Assembly: GCA_904501885.1 (NCBI GenBank) | Contig: CAJGCP010000019.1 | Span: forward strand, 1-37,457 | Direction: 5' to 3' | From: an uncultured Acetatifactor sp. | GTDB taxonomy: Bacteria > Bacillota > Clostridia > Lachnospirales > Lachnospiraceae | DNA length: 37,457 bases | Program-made: the position numbers and the translations under genes | In this document: piece after piece, positions 17,755 to 26,052 of the stretch | How the letters are laid out: each line of letters opens with the position of its first letter | How positions within the stretch are numbered: position 1 is the first letter of the stretch | The notes under the pieces: model-generated | Told to the model about the DNA's origin: nothing | Databases searched by the model: none | What the model saw: the letters and a program-made list of their open reading frames with translations, nothing else

Positions 17755-18021
17755 TTATTCTCCCTTCACACAGATATTTTCCCACTTTTTGTAGGCATCA
17801 AAATATGTTTCATTTTTATCTCCGTTGTATGTAATCTCATAATACATGCCATCTGAAACATTTGTGCTGACCAATGCTTTATTGTTCTGTAAAGTCTTAC
17901 AAATCCAAACAATAAAAACATCGTCTTCTGTAATCTTCTTATTGTCCGTCTTTTCAACCTTCTCATTGAAATACTGCACAACAAGTTCTTTGCATAATTT
18001 CGCAAATTTGTCTCCACCCAT
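17755..18021 (-). CDS. DUF6275-like small protein next to Tad2
   Basis: An 88-aa protein; the second of two nearby ATGs (18021) has the better spacing to AAAGGGG. The middle reads FIVWICKTLQNNKALVST, then DGMYYEITYNGDKNETYFDA, a pattern I associate with the DUF6275 family of phage proteins of unknown function. It lies between portal and Tad2-like genes and is tightly coupled to the latter. Because it travels with a known anti-defence gene in an otherwise structural operon, a role in counter-defence is possible but unproven. Confidence 0.65.
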   Translation of the reverse strand: MGGDKFAKLCKELVVQYFNEKVEKTDNKKITEDDVFIVWICKTLQNNKALVSTNVSDGMYYEITYNGDKNETYFDAYKKWENICVKGE

Positions 18022-18084
18022 ATTCATCCCCTTTCCCTACTAAGCAAATTAGTTTTGCCGTTCGTATTCATTCCTTCTAAAAAT

Positions 18085-19830
18085 TTATGCCGGAACTTCC
18101 GCTGCAGGTTCCATCTGTCCCATGGACGGCTGCTGCCCTGCCATCATCTGCATCCGTGCATCCGCAATTTGAGAAGCCTGTCCATCCAATCCATTATTCA
18201 TAAACATCTGCGCCGCCTGCTGCATTGCCTGTGCCTTAGCTTGAATCTGTGCAATCTTCTGTTGATCTGCTTCTATCTTGTCACAAATTTCTAAAATCTT
18301 AATTTTAGGTGCCACCGAGTCATCGTCCAGCGCTTCTGCGTATGCTCTCAGTTCTCCAACCTTTTGTGCTGTAAAGTATCCATGAGTGAGCAGATTTTCT
18401 ATGGTCTGCTCCTGCGCAAACTTATCAAACGGACTTTTGGGCGTAATGTCTATTTTGACAGATGCCTTCAACGCTACCAACGCACTCTGAGGAACCTTAA
18501 CCACTCGGATGGTATCTTTGCCCGTCATCGGGTCTTTTATTTCTTCTTCAAGATTTACGCCCTCCGGAGAGTGCACAATTAGGTATTCTAACCATATCTT
18601 TGCGAGTTCTTCCAGAAAATCCTTGTAACTTTCTTTCTGCTCCGTCATTGGCGCCTGGCTTGCCTGCTGCACCGCTAAGATTGCTCTGCCTGAAGCCGTT
18701 TCCGGATTTACCTGGCCAGTTGCAATATCTCCTGCACCTGCAAGATCTCTCGTTACATTAATCAGGTCATCTACCAGCATCTTCACATCTGGGGACATCT
18801 GTGAAGGCGGAATAGAACCAACCACCTTACGCACATCATCTACCGTCTGCCCGTTAGTTTTAAGCGTAGCACCTATTCGGTCTGCATCGTCGGGATTTTG
18901 CAACTTACTTGCATCCACTACTCTTTGTGGATATGCCTGGCTTTTCACTGTCAGCACACGCCTCATCTCGGTCCTATTGACTTCGATTTGATTGGGGATT
19001 AGCTGTCTAACCTCTCCTTCACCTCTGGCGCTTCCCTTTTTCTTTTCCCAGCACAGATGAGCTATAGGATACATTGTAAGACCTGTGTCCTCATCTTCTA
19101 CAATGGTTACCCATCTTGACGCACATGAGTAATGGACCGTTCCGTCTTCCTTGTATAACTTGAGCACGATTGTGGCCATGTTATCCTTTTCAATCTTAGC
19201 CGCATCTCCGCTTTGTTCGAAGTTATCCATGTCCCCGATGATAAAATCTTTTTTGTCCTCACTCATGCCATGTGCCAAAGCATATTCGATGGCATTGGAA
19301 ACAGGCATTCTCTTTTTGATTAATATGTATGGTTGCTTCTGGATATCGTCATCGTTCTCATTTCCGTAGTAGACATCATTTTTGTCTACCACCTCATTCA
19401 TAGGAAACATGGATTCCTTGTCAAAGTCCACATAGATAATACCCTCATCATTTATGGCACTATCTTTGGTCACTTCCCTGCCCTTGATGTCAATCTTATC
19501 TCGTTCCCATATCCTACGAGCATATCGGTTCAGCATCTTACAATATTTGTCTGACTCTTGATAAAAAATAGGATTTGCAAAATTCTCCGAAGAATAGTTT
19601 GCCATATACAAGTTATTATGAATGACTGCAACCTTATACTTGACTATGGGTTTGATAAAATTCTTCTGTACCGGAGCCACATCACCCAATTTTGCGCCAT
19701 CCCACTGGTCTCCATTGTACATACGATAATTCCTGTCCGTATCTGTATAGATGCCAGTCATGGAATGATAACTTCTTCCCTTTTCGTACAGTGACCATAT
19801 GGCCGTTTCCCGAATTTCCTCTATCTTCAT
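18085..19830 (-). CDS. Portal protein
   Basis: A 581-aa protein in the canonical place between terminase and scaffold/capsid genes. Early residues YRMYNGDQWDGAKLG and NFIKPIVKYKVAVIHNN, and later GQVNPETASGRAILAVQQAS, match portal proteins of Firmicutes phages, including the QxPxxxSGxAL-like wing/stem region. The C-terminal 60 residues are Gln/Met/Ala-rich and helical, like the barrel extension of podovirus portals. It should form the dodecameric gateway through which terminase packages DNA and to which the gp4/gp10-like connector binds. Confidence 0.9.
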   Translation of the reverse strand: MKIEEIRETAIWSLYEKGRSYHSMTGIYTDTDRNYRMYNGDQWDGAKLGDVAPVQKNFIKPIVKYKVAVIHNNLYMANYSSENFANPIFYQESDKYCKMLNRYARRIWERDKIDIKGREVTKDSAINDEGIIYVDFDKESMFPMNEVVDKNDVYYGNENDDDIQKQPYILIKKRMPVSNAIEYALAHGMSEDKKDFIIGDMDNFEQSGDAAKIEKDNMATIVLKLYKEDGTVHYSCASRWVTIVEDEDTGLTMYPIAHLCWEKKKGSARGEGEVRQLIPNQIEVNRTEMRRVLTVKSQAYPQRVVDASKLQNPDDADRIGATLKTNGQTVDDVRKVVGSIPPSQMSPDVKMLVDDLINVTRDLAGAGDIATGQVNPETASGRAILAVQQASQAPMTEQKESYKDFLEELAKIWLEYLIVHSPEGVNLEEEIKDPMTGKDTIRVVKVPQSALVALKASVKIDITPKSPFDKFAQEQTIENLLTHGYFTAQKVGELRAYAEALDDDSVAPKIKILEICDKIEADQQKIAQIQAKAQAMQQAAQMFMNNGLDGQASQIADARMQMMAGQQPSMGQMEPAAEVPA

Positions 19831-19835
19831 CTATC

Positions 19836-20087
19836 TCACCACCTTCCCGGAACGTCTTCCTGCCCCATCGACGTCCCATCATATCTGTCAATGTTTCTCA
19901 TGATAATTTCCGTCCTTTGTCTCTCGTACTGTACTTCCTTACTTTCCTTATGCTTTTTCAACACTTTCACAGGATTTACAACAGAGGGCATATCCTTTTT
20001 TATCGCCTCCCTCTTTCCCAAATACCTGCCAATAAAAAGGCACACTATGTTCAGTGTGCCGAATGCAACGATTGATAAAGTATCCAT
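19836..20087 (-). CDS. Small one-TM protein between terminase and portal
   Basis: An 83-aa protein with a hydrophobic N-terminus (about residues 5-23, VAFGTLNIVCLFIGRYLGKR) and a charged, Lys/Arg-rich remainder. AAGGAGAACGAG precedes the ATG, and the gene is packed with 5-10 bp gaps between terminase and portal. Small membrane proteins of this type occur at this spot in other Firmicutes phages, without known function. Involvement in membrane-proximal assembly or in exclusion is conceivable; the sequence does not decide. Confidence 0.65.
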   Translation of the reverse strand: MDTLSIVAFGTLNIVCLFIGRYLGKREAIKKDMPSVVNPVKVLKKHKESKEVQYERQRTEIIMRNIDRYDGTSMGQEDVPGRW

Positions 20088-20097
20088 CTCGTTCTCC

Positions 20098-21885
20098 TTA
20101 TATAATTACTATTTTTTCACCATAATCCTGCTTTGGTGTTTGCTTTTGCTGTATGTTGAATCCATAGTAAGGATCCATTCTAATGGGGTCATTGATAAAC
20201 ACCACCTGCTCCCTTATCTCGTGCGCAATGGCCAACCCCATCATCTGATCATCATGGCCGCCTTCCGGAGCTTCAATTCTTCCCTGCTCGTTTTTTACAA
20301 TCGTAAGCAGTTCTTCCAGCGTATCCTTATCATTGATACTGTCCGTATCATCACGAACAATGGCAACCAGCCTTGATATAATGGTTGGTCTTGTAAGGGA
20401 CGTGGTTTTGAAACCGAACCGCTTTTCCTTCTTGCCCGTGTAGGTATCTACCGCCTCTCGTACATACTGATTATGGTACCCAAGCCTTTGCAGTTCTTTT
20501 ATGGGGTATGAATCGAAGTTTGCTTCAATGCCTATCAGCGCATCTTTATAATATTTCCCGAGACAATACATTTGCCTTGTATACTGGTCTGCATCAAACT
20601 GGTGCTTCAGTGTCGCCACCTGCACTCCCGTTCTTGCATCCAGCACATGCCCGGTGAAATAATCACTTCCCTCTCCTGCCGTATCGCCACCGATACAGTA
20701 CTTTGTTATCATCGGCGTGTTTGGTACCTGATATATCCGAATGTATCCGTTATTATCGTTTTGCCACTTGATATTCGTAATTTTGATTCCATCGTAATCA
20801 TAAACGAAATATCCCACCTTCATAGGCTTAGGAATATTCTCAAGCCGTATCAGTATCTTACCGGTATCAAATACATTCTTTCCGGATAACAGGAAGGCTT
20901 CCTTGGGAGTACACGGATACTCCTGCTTGATTAAATCCTTATCCAGGTACTTTTCGTATTTGTTCCAATACCAGTACAGCTGCTCTGCATCCAAATGCTT
21001 CTCGTTTTGTAGCCACTGCAGTCTCTCGTTAATCCAATCATTCCTCGATGAGATAAATGCAAGAAACTCTTCCCGGGCTTCATCACTCGGAAACTCTATC
21101 CTGTATTCCTTTGTTTTCCACCATTCGTAAAAACAGTTTATATGCACACCACTGTCCCACATTTTTTGATAATCATTGTAGCCGTTGGCCGTGCTTTCAT
21201 ATATCTTGATACAATCCCTTGTAAGCGCTTCACCTAAAGCACCCTGAATGGGTGATATACCATCTTTCCAGAAGGCACATTCGGAACCATGGAAGAAATT
21301 TATAGTTCTGGAACGTCCCACGTGCTTTGTTGCCGTGTCCACAGCCCAACTACTGTTCAATTTGGAAAACAGGAGTTGTCTTCTGTTATTGAATTTCTCC
21401 GTTGGCTTTAGGGCCTCCGGCAGCTGTGAGTATGGGAACTTTGCCTTGTTCTCAAAGATTGCTTCCGCATTACCACTCTCGTCAGCCAGTGTAAATCCCT
21501 CGAAATTATGACTTATAATACTACACGCCAACTGATATGCCGTCACAAGTGTAGTAAACCCCTGCTGTCTGCCTTTTAACACAAGTATTGATATTTCTGT
21601 TAGCCTTCCCTCATGAAAGTCCTCTATGGACCGATTCAGGGTTTGCATAAACTCCTGTTGTACATCGTTTAGAAAAAATGGTCTTGTTTTCTTATTCTTA
21701 TCAACAACCACAAATACCAACTCAATCAGCAGTTCCGGATGAGCCACTATCTCATTACGCAGCGGCTCATTTTCAGTCATTTCTATGGCCACAGCATTTC
21801 GAAACATCTTGTCAAACTCTATACTCTTAAGCTCTTCCCATTTATCTTTCCTCTTTTGAATTAGAAAACCTGCAGTATATCCCAT
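20098..21885 (-). CDS. terL: Terminase large subunit
   Basis: A 595-aa DNA-packaging motor. The ATPase half has a Walker A-like ILVLKGRQQGFTT (about residues 101-113) and a Walker B-like region INFFHGSECAFW. The nuclease half has GGDTAGEGSDYF with the first catalytic Asp, ALIGIEANFDSYP, and a final Asp in GGHDDQMMGLAIAHE. It should translocate DNA through the portal and cut it. The ATG at 21885 directly abuts the stop codon of the small subunit, with AGAGGA inside that gene as ribosome site. Confidence 0.95.
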   Translation of the reverse strand: MGYTAGFLIQKRKDKWEELKSIEFDKMFRNAVAIEMTENEPLRNEIVAHPELLIELVFVVVDKNKKTRPFFLNDVQQEFMQTLNRSIEDFHEGRLTEISILVLKGRQQGFTTLVTAYQLACSIISHNFEGFTLADESGNAEAIFENKAKFPYSQLPEALKPTEKFNNRRQLLFSKLNSSWAVDTATKHVGRSRTINFFHGSECAFWKDGISPIQGALGEALTRDCIKIYESTANGYNDYQKMWDSGVHINCFYEWWKTKEYRIEFPSDEAREEFLAFISSRNDWINERLQWLQNEKHLDAEQLYWYWNKYEKYLDKDLIKQEYPCTPKEAFLLSGKNVFDTGKILIRLENIPKPMKVGYFVYDYDGIKITNIKWQNDNNGYIRIYQVPNTPMITKYCIGGDTAGEGSDYFTGHVLDARTGVQVATLKHQFDADQYTRQMYCLGKYYKDALIGIEANFDSYPIKELQRLGYHNQYVREAVDTYTGKKEKRFGFKTTSLTRPTIISRLVAIVRDDTDSINDKDTLEELLTIVKNEQGRIEAPEGGHDDQMMGLAIAHEIREQVVFINDPIRMDPYYGFNIQQKQTPKQDYGEKIVII

Positions 21886-22326
21886 CTATATCAAATCCTC
21901 TAACTTGCTCATAGTGACATTGCCCTCAATTCTCGTAATATATGAGCCCTGCATTTTATTCATCTGATCCAATGCCTTTAATTTGTTACTCAGGCTTGCC
22001 GGTACCTCTACCGTAAAAACCTCGCCATTCTTCACTATAGATATCTTCTCTTTCTTTGTCTCCTTTACAATGCCCGTAAGGTATTCCAGGCGCTCCTTTG
22101 CGGTCATTATAGTCTCTTTTGTCAGTTTCTCTTGTATCTCGTTATACCTTGCTAAAACCTTGCTATTATTAAAAAGCCTGCAGGCGTTCTCATCTATAGT
22201 TTTATCGGACATTCTGTCGGTATTATAGCTGTGCCTGTAGGCTTCTCTCTGGGACATCCCATCTACTATATTTCTAACAAAAGTTTCCTGCTTTGGCGTA
22301 AGCCGCTTTGCAGTTTTATTACTCAT
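21886..22326 (-). CDS. terS: Terminase small subunit
   Basis: A 146-aa protein. The N-terminal third (KRLTPKQETFVRNIVDGMSQ, then REAYRHSY) is the helix-turn-helix DNA-binding domain characteristic of terminase small subunits. A helical middle and a Lys-rich segment around KETKKEKISIVKNG follow for oligomerisation and contact with the large subunit. It should recognise the packaging start site, which in many phages lies in or next to this gene. GGAGGATATC and AAGGAAGTGAAGGG precede the start. Confidence 0.92.
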   Translation of the reverse strand: MSNKTAKRLTPKQETFVRNIVDGMSQREAYRHSYNTDRMSDKTIDENACRLFNNSKVLARYNEIQEKLTKETIMTAKERLEYLTGIVKETKKEKISIVKNGEVFTVEVPASLSNKLKALDQMNKMQGSYITRIEGNVTMSKLEDLI

Positions 22327-22526
22327 ATCCCTTCACTTCCTTCCGGGTGATATCCTCCTTTTATGAACAACAAAGAGAGCACCTCACTACTGTGTGGCGC
22401 TCTCTTCACATTCGGAATTGTACTGGTGGGGATAAGCCGATACAATTTCCATGATACTAATATAACACATCCAAAACGGGAATTGTGGGAATCTTTTTCA
22501 GACTCAATCCTGCTGCCCTTTGGCGC
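22327..22526 (-). promoter_or_regulatory. Candidate late promoter/packaging-site region
   Basis: A 200-bp stretch without a credible gene, between the late regulator and terminase. It holds an 11-bp hairpin (22373-22383 with 22396-22406, one G-U pair) without a good U tract. It also has GGAATTGT twice in one direction (22414, 22479) and once inverted (TACAATTTCC, 22441-22450), plus a possible minus-strand -10 box TATATT near 22460 with no good -35 box. That pattern fits an activator-dependent late promoter bound by the upstream DUF1492-type protein, and possibly a cos or pac site. Confidence 0.4.
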
Positions 22527-22985
22527 CTATTTTCTATTCCCTGTTTTTCCCTTCTTCTCTCCGTGTTCCTTCAGGTATTTTGTGACCGCCTTCGATGGAT
22601 ATGTTCTGTCATAATTCATAATGTCGGCCACCTCTGTCCAGGAATGACCTTCCTCATATCTGAGGCTTATAATTCTGCGCATCTTGCTATCCTCTATATT
22701 CGCTATGAATTTGGATATTCTATACTCAGCATCCACCGCCTGCTGCCGGCGCTTGAGTAAAAGCATTTCATTTTCCGTAATAACTGCCCGGCGCTTTTTA
22801 CTCTCCTTCTGGTCTACACCGGTAATTGTTACCGTAGTGTAGCAATATGGAAATTCTTGCATTGAGGCGTGTACCCTATCCGATACATTCCCTACTCGTT
22901 GTTTCTTCAGGCGCTCTATCTTCTCATCTAATTCCTTAATCTCCTTTCGAAGATCTATCAGTTGTCCAAGTTCTTCTTTTGTCAC
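22527..22985 (-). CDS. Late transcription regulator, DUF1492/ArpU-RinA-like
   Basis: A 152-aa protein with an N-terminal coiled coil (LRKEIKELDEKIERLKKQ) and a C-terminal sigma-region-4-like helix-turn-helix: FIANIEDSKMRRIISLRY, then EEGHSWTEVADIM. This matches the DUF1492/ArpU/RinA group of small activators that close the early operon of Firmicutes phages and switch on the late genes. The GTG at 22985 is preferred over a GTG three codons upstream because AAAGGAGG then lies 8 nt ahead. It directly precedes the presumed late promoter region. Confidence 0.8.
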   Translation of the reverse strand: MTKEELGQLIDLRKEIKELDEKIERLKKQRVGNVSDRVHASMQEFPYCYTTVTITGVDQKESKKRRAVITENEMLLLKRRQQAVDAEYRISKFIANIEDSKMRRIISLRYEEGHSWTEVADIMNYDRTYPSKAVTKYLKEHGEKKGKTGNRK

Positions 22986-23004
22986 CTCATGCACCTCCTT
23001 TCCT

Positions 23005-23379
23005 CTAATTGAACGGCAACTCGTCCTCGGTTCCCTCTGGAATATTCATAAAACCATCTTCTGTAGCCCTGCTGCCACAGAAGGTAAATTCCTCTACAAT
23101 AAACTCTGTGTAATAAACCCTGCTGCCATCCTTCTCATATGAGCCTGTCACGGCTCTGGCGCGAATGCCTATCTGCTGACCCTTCCTTAAATACTTCTCT
23201 GAAAACTCTGCCTTGGCACCTATTGCCTTGCATGGCAGATAATCAGCTTGTCCATCATTTCCTTTTCTGGGACGGTCAACGGCAATCGTAAACCTTGCAA
23301 TATGTACTGCATTCTCTCCGGCAGTCACCCTGATACCAGGATCCTTTGTAAGGCGTCCAATAAAACTACAGTTATTCAT
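23005..23379 (-). CDS. ssb: Single-stranded DNA-binding protein
   Basis: A 124-aa OB-fold protein: MNNCSFIGRLTKDPGIRVT, HIARFTIAVDRPRK, DYLPCKAIGAKAEFSEKYL, RKGQQIGIRARAVTGSY. The C-terminus DELPFN is the acidic tail that bacterial and phage SSBs use to recruit partner enzymes. It coats single-stranded DNA exposed during replication, which fits a genome using an HUH initiator. AAGGAGGGCG precedes the ATG. Two of the GGCAGCAG octamers fall in this gene, both read as Gly-Ser-Arg. Confidence 0.95.
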   Translation of the reverse strand: MNNCSFIGRLTKDPGIRVTAGENAVHIARFTIAVDRPRKGNDGQADYLPCKAIGAKAEFSEKYLRKGQQIGIRARAVTGSYEKDGSRVYYTEFIVEEFTFCGSRATEDGFMNIPEGTEDELPFN

Positions 23380-23391
23380 TCTACGCCCTCC

Positions 23392-23940
23392 TTATATACC
23401 CATTACCTGGGATACATACATATCTGCTGTATGCGTATACAGCACATTTGGATACTTTGCTACCGCATCCGAATACTTTTCCCACATCTTCTCGCCTTCA
23501 AAGGCACCCATGTGATATCTGATACACATTAACTCCTCATCCGTTAGATCAATCCATCTGAGTGCCAATATGCAGCTCTTTTCTCCATGCCCGGTTAATA
23601 GTTGCTTTTTGTTCCATTCGTAGGCCACGACATTGCCATAATCGTCCTTAACAGCAATGTACTGGTCCATCTTGCATATATCATGCAGTAGACCCACAAT
23701 CATAGGGCTTTCTTCTCTCCCCCATCTCAAATGCATCTCTTTTGTCATATCACACAGATTTCTTGCTACATAGCATGAATGCTCAAACAGTGCTCCGGGA
23801 TATGCGCCATGATGTGTTGCTGATGCCGGTGCTTCATAATACCCCTGCTCTTCCAACCATTCCAGAAAGCCTTCTTTATAAACTCCCTGTAAGCATTCCT
23901 TAATTATTTCCTTTTTCCGTTCTAAAGATATATGTGCCAC
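23392..23940 (-). CDS. HD-domain phosphohydrolase
   Basis: A 182-aa protein with the HD metal-binding pattern: H54 in LFEHSCYVARNL, HD at 86-87 in GLLHDICK, GHGEKS near 115, and a late Asp in YTHTADMYVSQ. HD proteins of this size in phages are thought to hydrolyse nucleotides or nucleic-acid ends; the substrate cannot be read from sequence. It starts with GTG, with AGGAGG 7 nt ahead. Lying directly before ssb, it probably serves nucleotide metabolism or replication, though a role against nucleotide-based defence is possible. Confidence 0.85.
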   Translation of the reverse strand: MAHISLERKKEIIKECLQGVYKEGFLEWLEEQGYYEAPASATHHGAYPGALFEHSCYVARNLCDMTKEMHLRWGREESPMIVGLLHDICKMDQYIAVKDDYGNVVAYEWNKKQLLTGHGEKSCILALRWIDLTDEELMCIRYHMGAFEGEKMWEKYSDAVAKYPNVLYTHTADMYVSQVMGI

Positions 23941-23951
23941 TATGTATCCTC

Positions 23952-24230
23952 CTATTCTTCAATCCTTCTGCCAGGTGCCCACTGCTGGTGAATTATCACT
24001 ATCGGAAATCCATCTATCCTCTTCCTCAGTTCCTTTGCAGCCATTTGAAAGCACTTTTCCTCGTTCTGATGTTCCACACACAACAACTCTCTATCTCCTC
24101 CATGGGGCGCTGTATCTTTTTCAAATACCTGCAGCCTCCATCTTGGTATTCCCCAGGCAAGTCTCTTTATCTTCACATACACAAGCCTGCTGCCGGCTAT
24201 CATCTTGTATACCTCATTGAATTCATCCAT
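23952..24230 (-). CDS. Small phage protein of unknown function (92 aa)
   Basis: A 92-aa, basic protein: MDEFNEVYKMIAGSRLVYVK opens it, a strand-rich middle follows (RWRLQVFEKDT), and a helical end with a conserved-looking FQMAAKELRKRIDG. GAGGACAG lies ahead of the ATG, and the stop codon overlaps the ribosome site of the HD gene. It is part of the early operon. I do not recognise a family. Confidence 0.65.
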   Translation of the reverse strand: MDEFNEVYKMIAGSRLVYVKIKRLAWGIPRWRLQVFEKDTAPHGGDRELLCVEHQNEEKCFQMAAKELRKRIDGFPIVIIHQQWAPGRRIEE

Positions 24231-24240
24231 CGTTCTGTCC

Positions 24241-24435
24241 TCAAGCCTCTATAAGTTCTTTTGACATTTTGATTTCTACACCAGTCTCTTCGTCTTTGGT
24301 CCTTATTACTGCTACTGTGTTGAATGCCCGGTATATGTTGGATTCCATATCAAAACAAGTCTTTTCTTCATCATATTGATAAATTTTACGCATCGTCTCC
24401 AATGCATCCTTTAACTGCTTAACTGTTCCGCTCAT
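24241..24435 (-). CDS. Small phage protein of unknown function (64 aa)
   Basis: A 64-aa protein starting MSGTVKQLKDALETMRKIY. The start at 24435 overlaps the stop codon of the preceding gene by 3 bp and has GGGAGAGAAGG ahead. The fold looks like one helix followed by strands (YRAFNTVAVIRTKDE, TGVEIKMSKELIEA). No family recognised; it is a tightly coupled member of the early operon. Confidence 0.6.
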   Translation of the reverse strand: MSGTVKQLKDALETMRKIYQYDEEKTCFDMESNIYRAFNTVAVIRTKDEETGVEIKMSKELIEA

Positions 24436-24905
24436 TCCTTCTCTCCCTTCTCCCGATATGGCTTCGGTAGTAGTTGCCAAGCGATTACTTCATCATCAAC
24501 GGCATTATTAAACTCATCATACCCGTTGTAATGTTTGTTTTCCCACCAACCTTCCGGAATTATGTAACACTCCTCTTCTTCGTTCCATTCACCATCTATA
24601 CATTCCCAATTCCAGCAACTGTCATTTTCTAAAACTGTACCATCTTCGTACATTGCAGTTGTAATAATATATTTGACTGTTCCGTCTCTCCATTTTCTCG
24701 TTGCAACAATCAATACCTCTGTTTCTACTGTTGGCAACCTCTCACTACAAGGAATCCACCCATCGTTGTATTCGGCTGCAAGGGATTTGACGATTTCGAT
24801 TGAATTAGAATATGCTCTATGGCTTGAACCACCAGGATATTTAGTAAATGCATATGTTTCTAATTCTTCCAACCTCTCAATCAGTTTTTCAATAAATTCG
24901 TTCAT
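24432..24905 (-). CDS. DUF551-domain phage protein
   Basis: A 157-aa protein. The core WIPCSERLPTVETEVLIVAT is the hallmark of the DUF551 family, common in phages and of unknown function. A Trp/Glu-rich acidic region follows (CWNWECIDGEWNEEEECY), then IAWQLLPKPY, the usual end of the domain. The first 45 residues are a helical extension. GGAGGGTGGTG precedes the ATG, which overlaps the end of the preceding gene by 4 bp. Confidence 0.8.
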   Translation of the reverse strand: MNEFIEKLIERLEELETYAFTKYPGGSSHRAYSNSIEIVKSLAAEYNDGWIPCSERLPTVETEVLIVATRKWRDGTVKYIITTAMYEDGTVLENDSCWNWECIDGEWNEEEECYIIPEGWWENKHYNGYDEFNNAVDDEVIAWQLLPKPYREKGEKE

Positions 24906-25339
24906 TCTGCACCACCCTCCAACTCTTTCAGTTTTGCTTCTTCTTTGGTAAGGAATATTTGATTTCCTATTTCCGACATTGCAAAACTTCCAGAAATACT
25001 CATGATTGAATTTGAATAATAAAACACTATTTCATCGTCAGTTACTGGGTCATCAATGTAACTATCTGCCACACCAAATGAGTATCCAGTGATGGTAAAT
25101 GGCTCCCATTTACCAAAAACATTATCCCAAACGGTATCTCCCACCTTACACGGCAACTCAACCAATCTGCCCTGCTCGGCTAAATCTCGGTATCTCTGAA
25201 ATTCAGCAAGTGCATGGATTGTTTCATCAATACAATGTTGCATATCTTGTCGTGTTAATGAAATATCTCCTACCCAATTTTTTAACACTTCCAATTTGTT
25301 TTTGACTTCATCAATAGTTAATCTCTCCATATCACTCAT
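24902..25339 (-). CDS. Phage protein of unknown function (145 aa)
   Basis: A 145-aa protein with a helical first half (TIDEVKNKLEVLKNWVGDI, HALAEFQRYRDLAEQG) and a beta-rich second half beginning LVELPCKVGDTVWDNVFGKW. It ends with the recurrent phage motif IFLTKEEAKLKELEGG. The same architecture, a helical tether plus a KVGDTVW beta module, is frequent in Lachnospiraceae prophages, without known function. AGAGGTAG lies ahead of the start. It overlaps both neighbours by a few bases. Confidence 0.7.
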   Translation of the reverse strand: MSDMERLTIDEVKNKLEVLKNWVGDISLTRQDMQHCIDETIHALAEFQRYRDLAEQGRLVELPCKVGDTVWDNVFGKWEPFTITGYSFGVADSYIDDPVTDDEIVFYYSNSIMSISGSFAMSEIGNQIFLTKEEAKLKELEGGAE

Positions 25340-25643
25340 CTCTGCTACCTCTTTTCACTATGTCGATTGCTCTTGCATATCCATTTCTTTCAGCCAGCAC
25401 TATCCAAGGCTTTTTCTTTTCCACTTGCAACTCTTCAACCACCTTGTCCACATCGTAGGCGGTAGGCTGGTCTTTTATCATCCCTTGTATCATTTCTACA
25501 CCAAAAATAAATCCTGCTATATAGGAAGATGGATTATAACGCCCAATTTCTTCTTCCATAGGTTTGTTGCCACAATGTAAACACTCTGCTTTTTTTATTG
25601 CTATAAACTTATTCAAAGCACTTCTGCTTATTAAATCTCCCAT
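25332..25643 (-). CDS. Phage protein with MGDLISRSAL N-terminus (103 aa)
   Basis: A 103-aa protein with a recognisable prophage pattern: MGDLISRSALNKF at the start, a CxxC pair (ECLHCGNK) and DQPTAYDVDKVVEELQ in the middle. These occur widely in small early proteins of Clostridia phages whose function is unknown. A GAGGGAG site precedes the ATG; the gene follows its upstream neighbour by 1 bp. Confidence 0.75.
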   Translation of the reverse strand: MGDLISRSALNKFIAIKKAECLHCGNKPMEEEIGRYNPSSYIAGFIFGVEMIQGMIKDQPTAYDVDKVVEELQVEKKKPWIVLAERNGYARAIDIVKRGSRDE

Positions 25644-25644
25644 A

Positions 25645-25869
25645 TCAATACTCCCTCAGCTGATCAGCAATCTCTTGAATGTCTATCGGGTTCCCACAAT
25701 AGTCATAAACACTGTATATGCTTAACTTCTCTGCAAACTCGTCTATGACATCGTTCCGGAGATGCTTATCGTGACCCACTAACTTCTCAAGTACATCCTC
25801 GTACTCCGCATTTGTTATCTGGCCATTATACTTAAACTTCTTCAATTTGCTCTTCAAACTCATTGGCAT
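25645..25869 (-). CDS. Small phage protein of unknown function (74 aa)
   Basis: A 74-aa helical protein. Its first half (KLKKFKYNGQITNAEYEDVL) resembles a short C-terminal SHOCT-like or initiation helix. The second half, NDVIDEFAEKLSIYSVYD then DIQEIADQLREY, is a motif found at the end of many small prophage proteins. AAAGGGG lies ahead of the ATG. No function can be assigned. Confidence 0.65.
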   Translation of the reverse strand: MPMSLKSKLKKFKYNGQITNAEYEDVLEKLVGHDKHLRNDVIDEFAEKLSIYSVYDYCGNPIDIQEIADQLREY

Positions 25870-25881
25870 AACTTATCCCCT

Positions 25882-26016
25882 TTACTTAATTCTTCTTCCG
25901 TCAGCAATCAACCACACTTGGTACAGCGCATAGGCAAGTGGGTTCTTGACATATTCATACTGTTTTGCCTTCTCATATTCTTCCCTTAGAAGCTCAATTA
26001 CCCTTTCCAGTGTCAT
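25882..26016 (-). CDS. Small helical phage protein (44 aa)
   Basis: A 44-aa frame with an AGGAGGGAG site 7 nt ahead of its ATG. The sequence MTLERVIELLREEYEKAKQ, then NPLAYALYQVWLIADGRR, is helical and closely follows a common short prophage protein pattern. It fills the gap between two longer early genes. Function unknown. Confidence 0.65.
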   Translation of the reverse strand: MTLERVIELLREEYEKAKQYEYVKNPLAYALYQVWLIADGRRIK

Positions 26017-26052
26017 TGTCTTTCTCCCTCCTATTCTCCACGCCTGCTGCCA

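Noticed and set aside
22363..22614. Plus-strand 83-codon frame with hydrophobic segments before the terminase genes
   Set aside because: It starts in TCCTCC (the complement of a ribosome site), has no promoter, and runs antisense into the late regulator gene; treated as chance.
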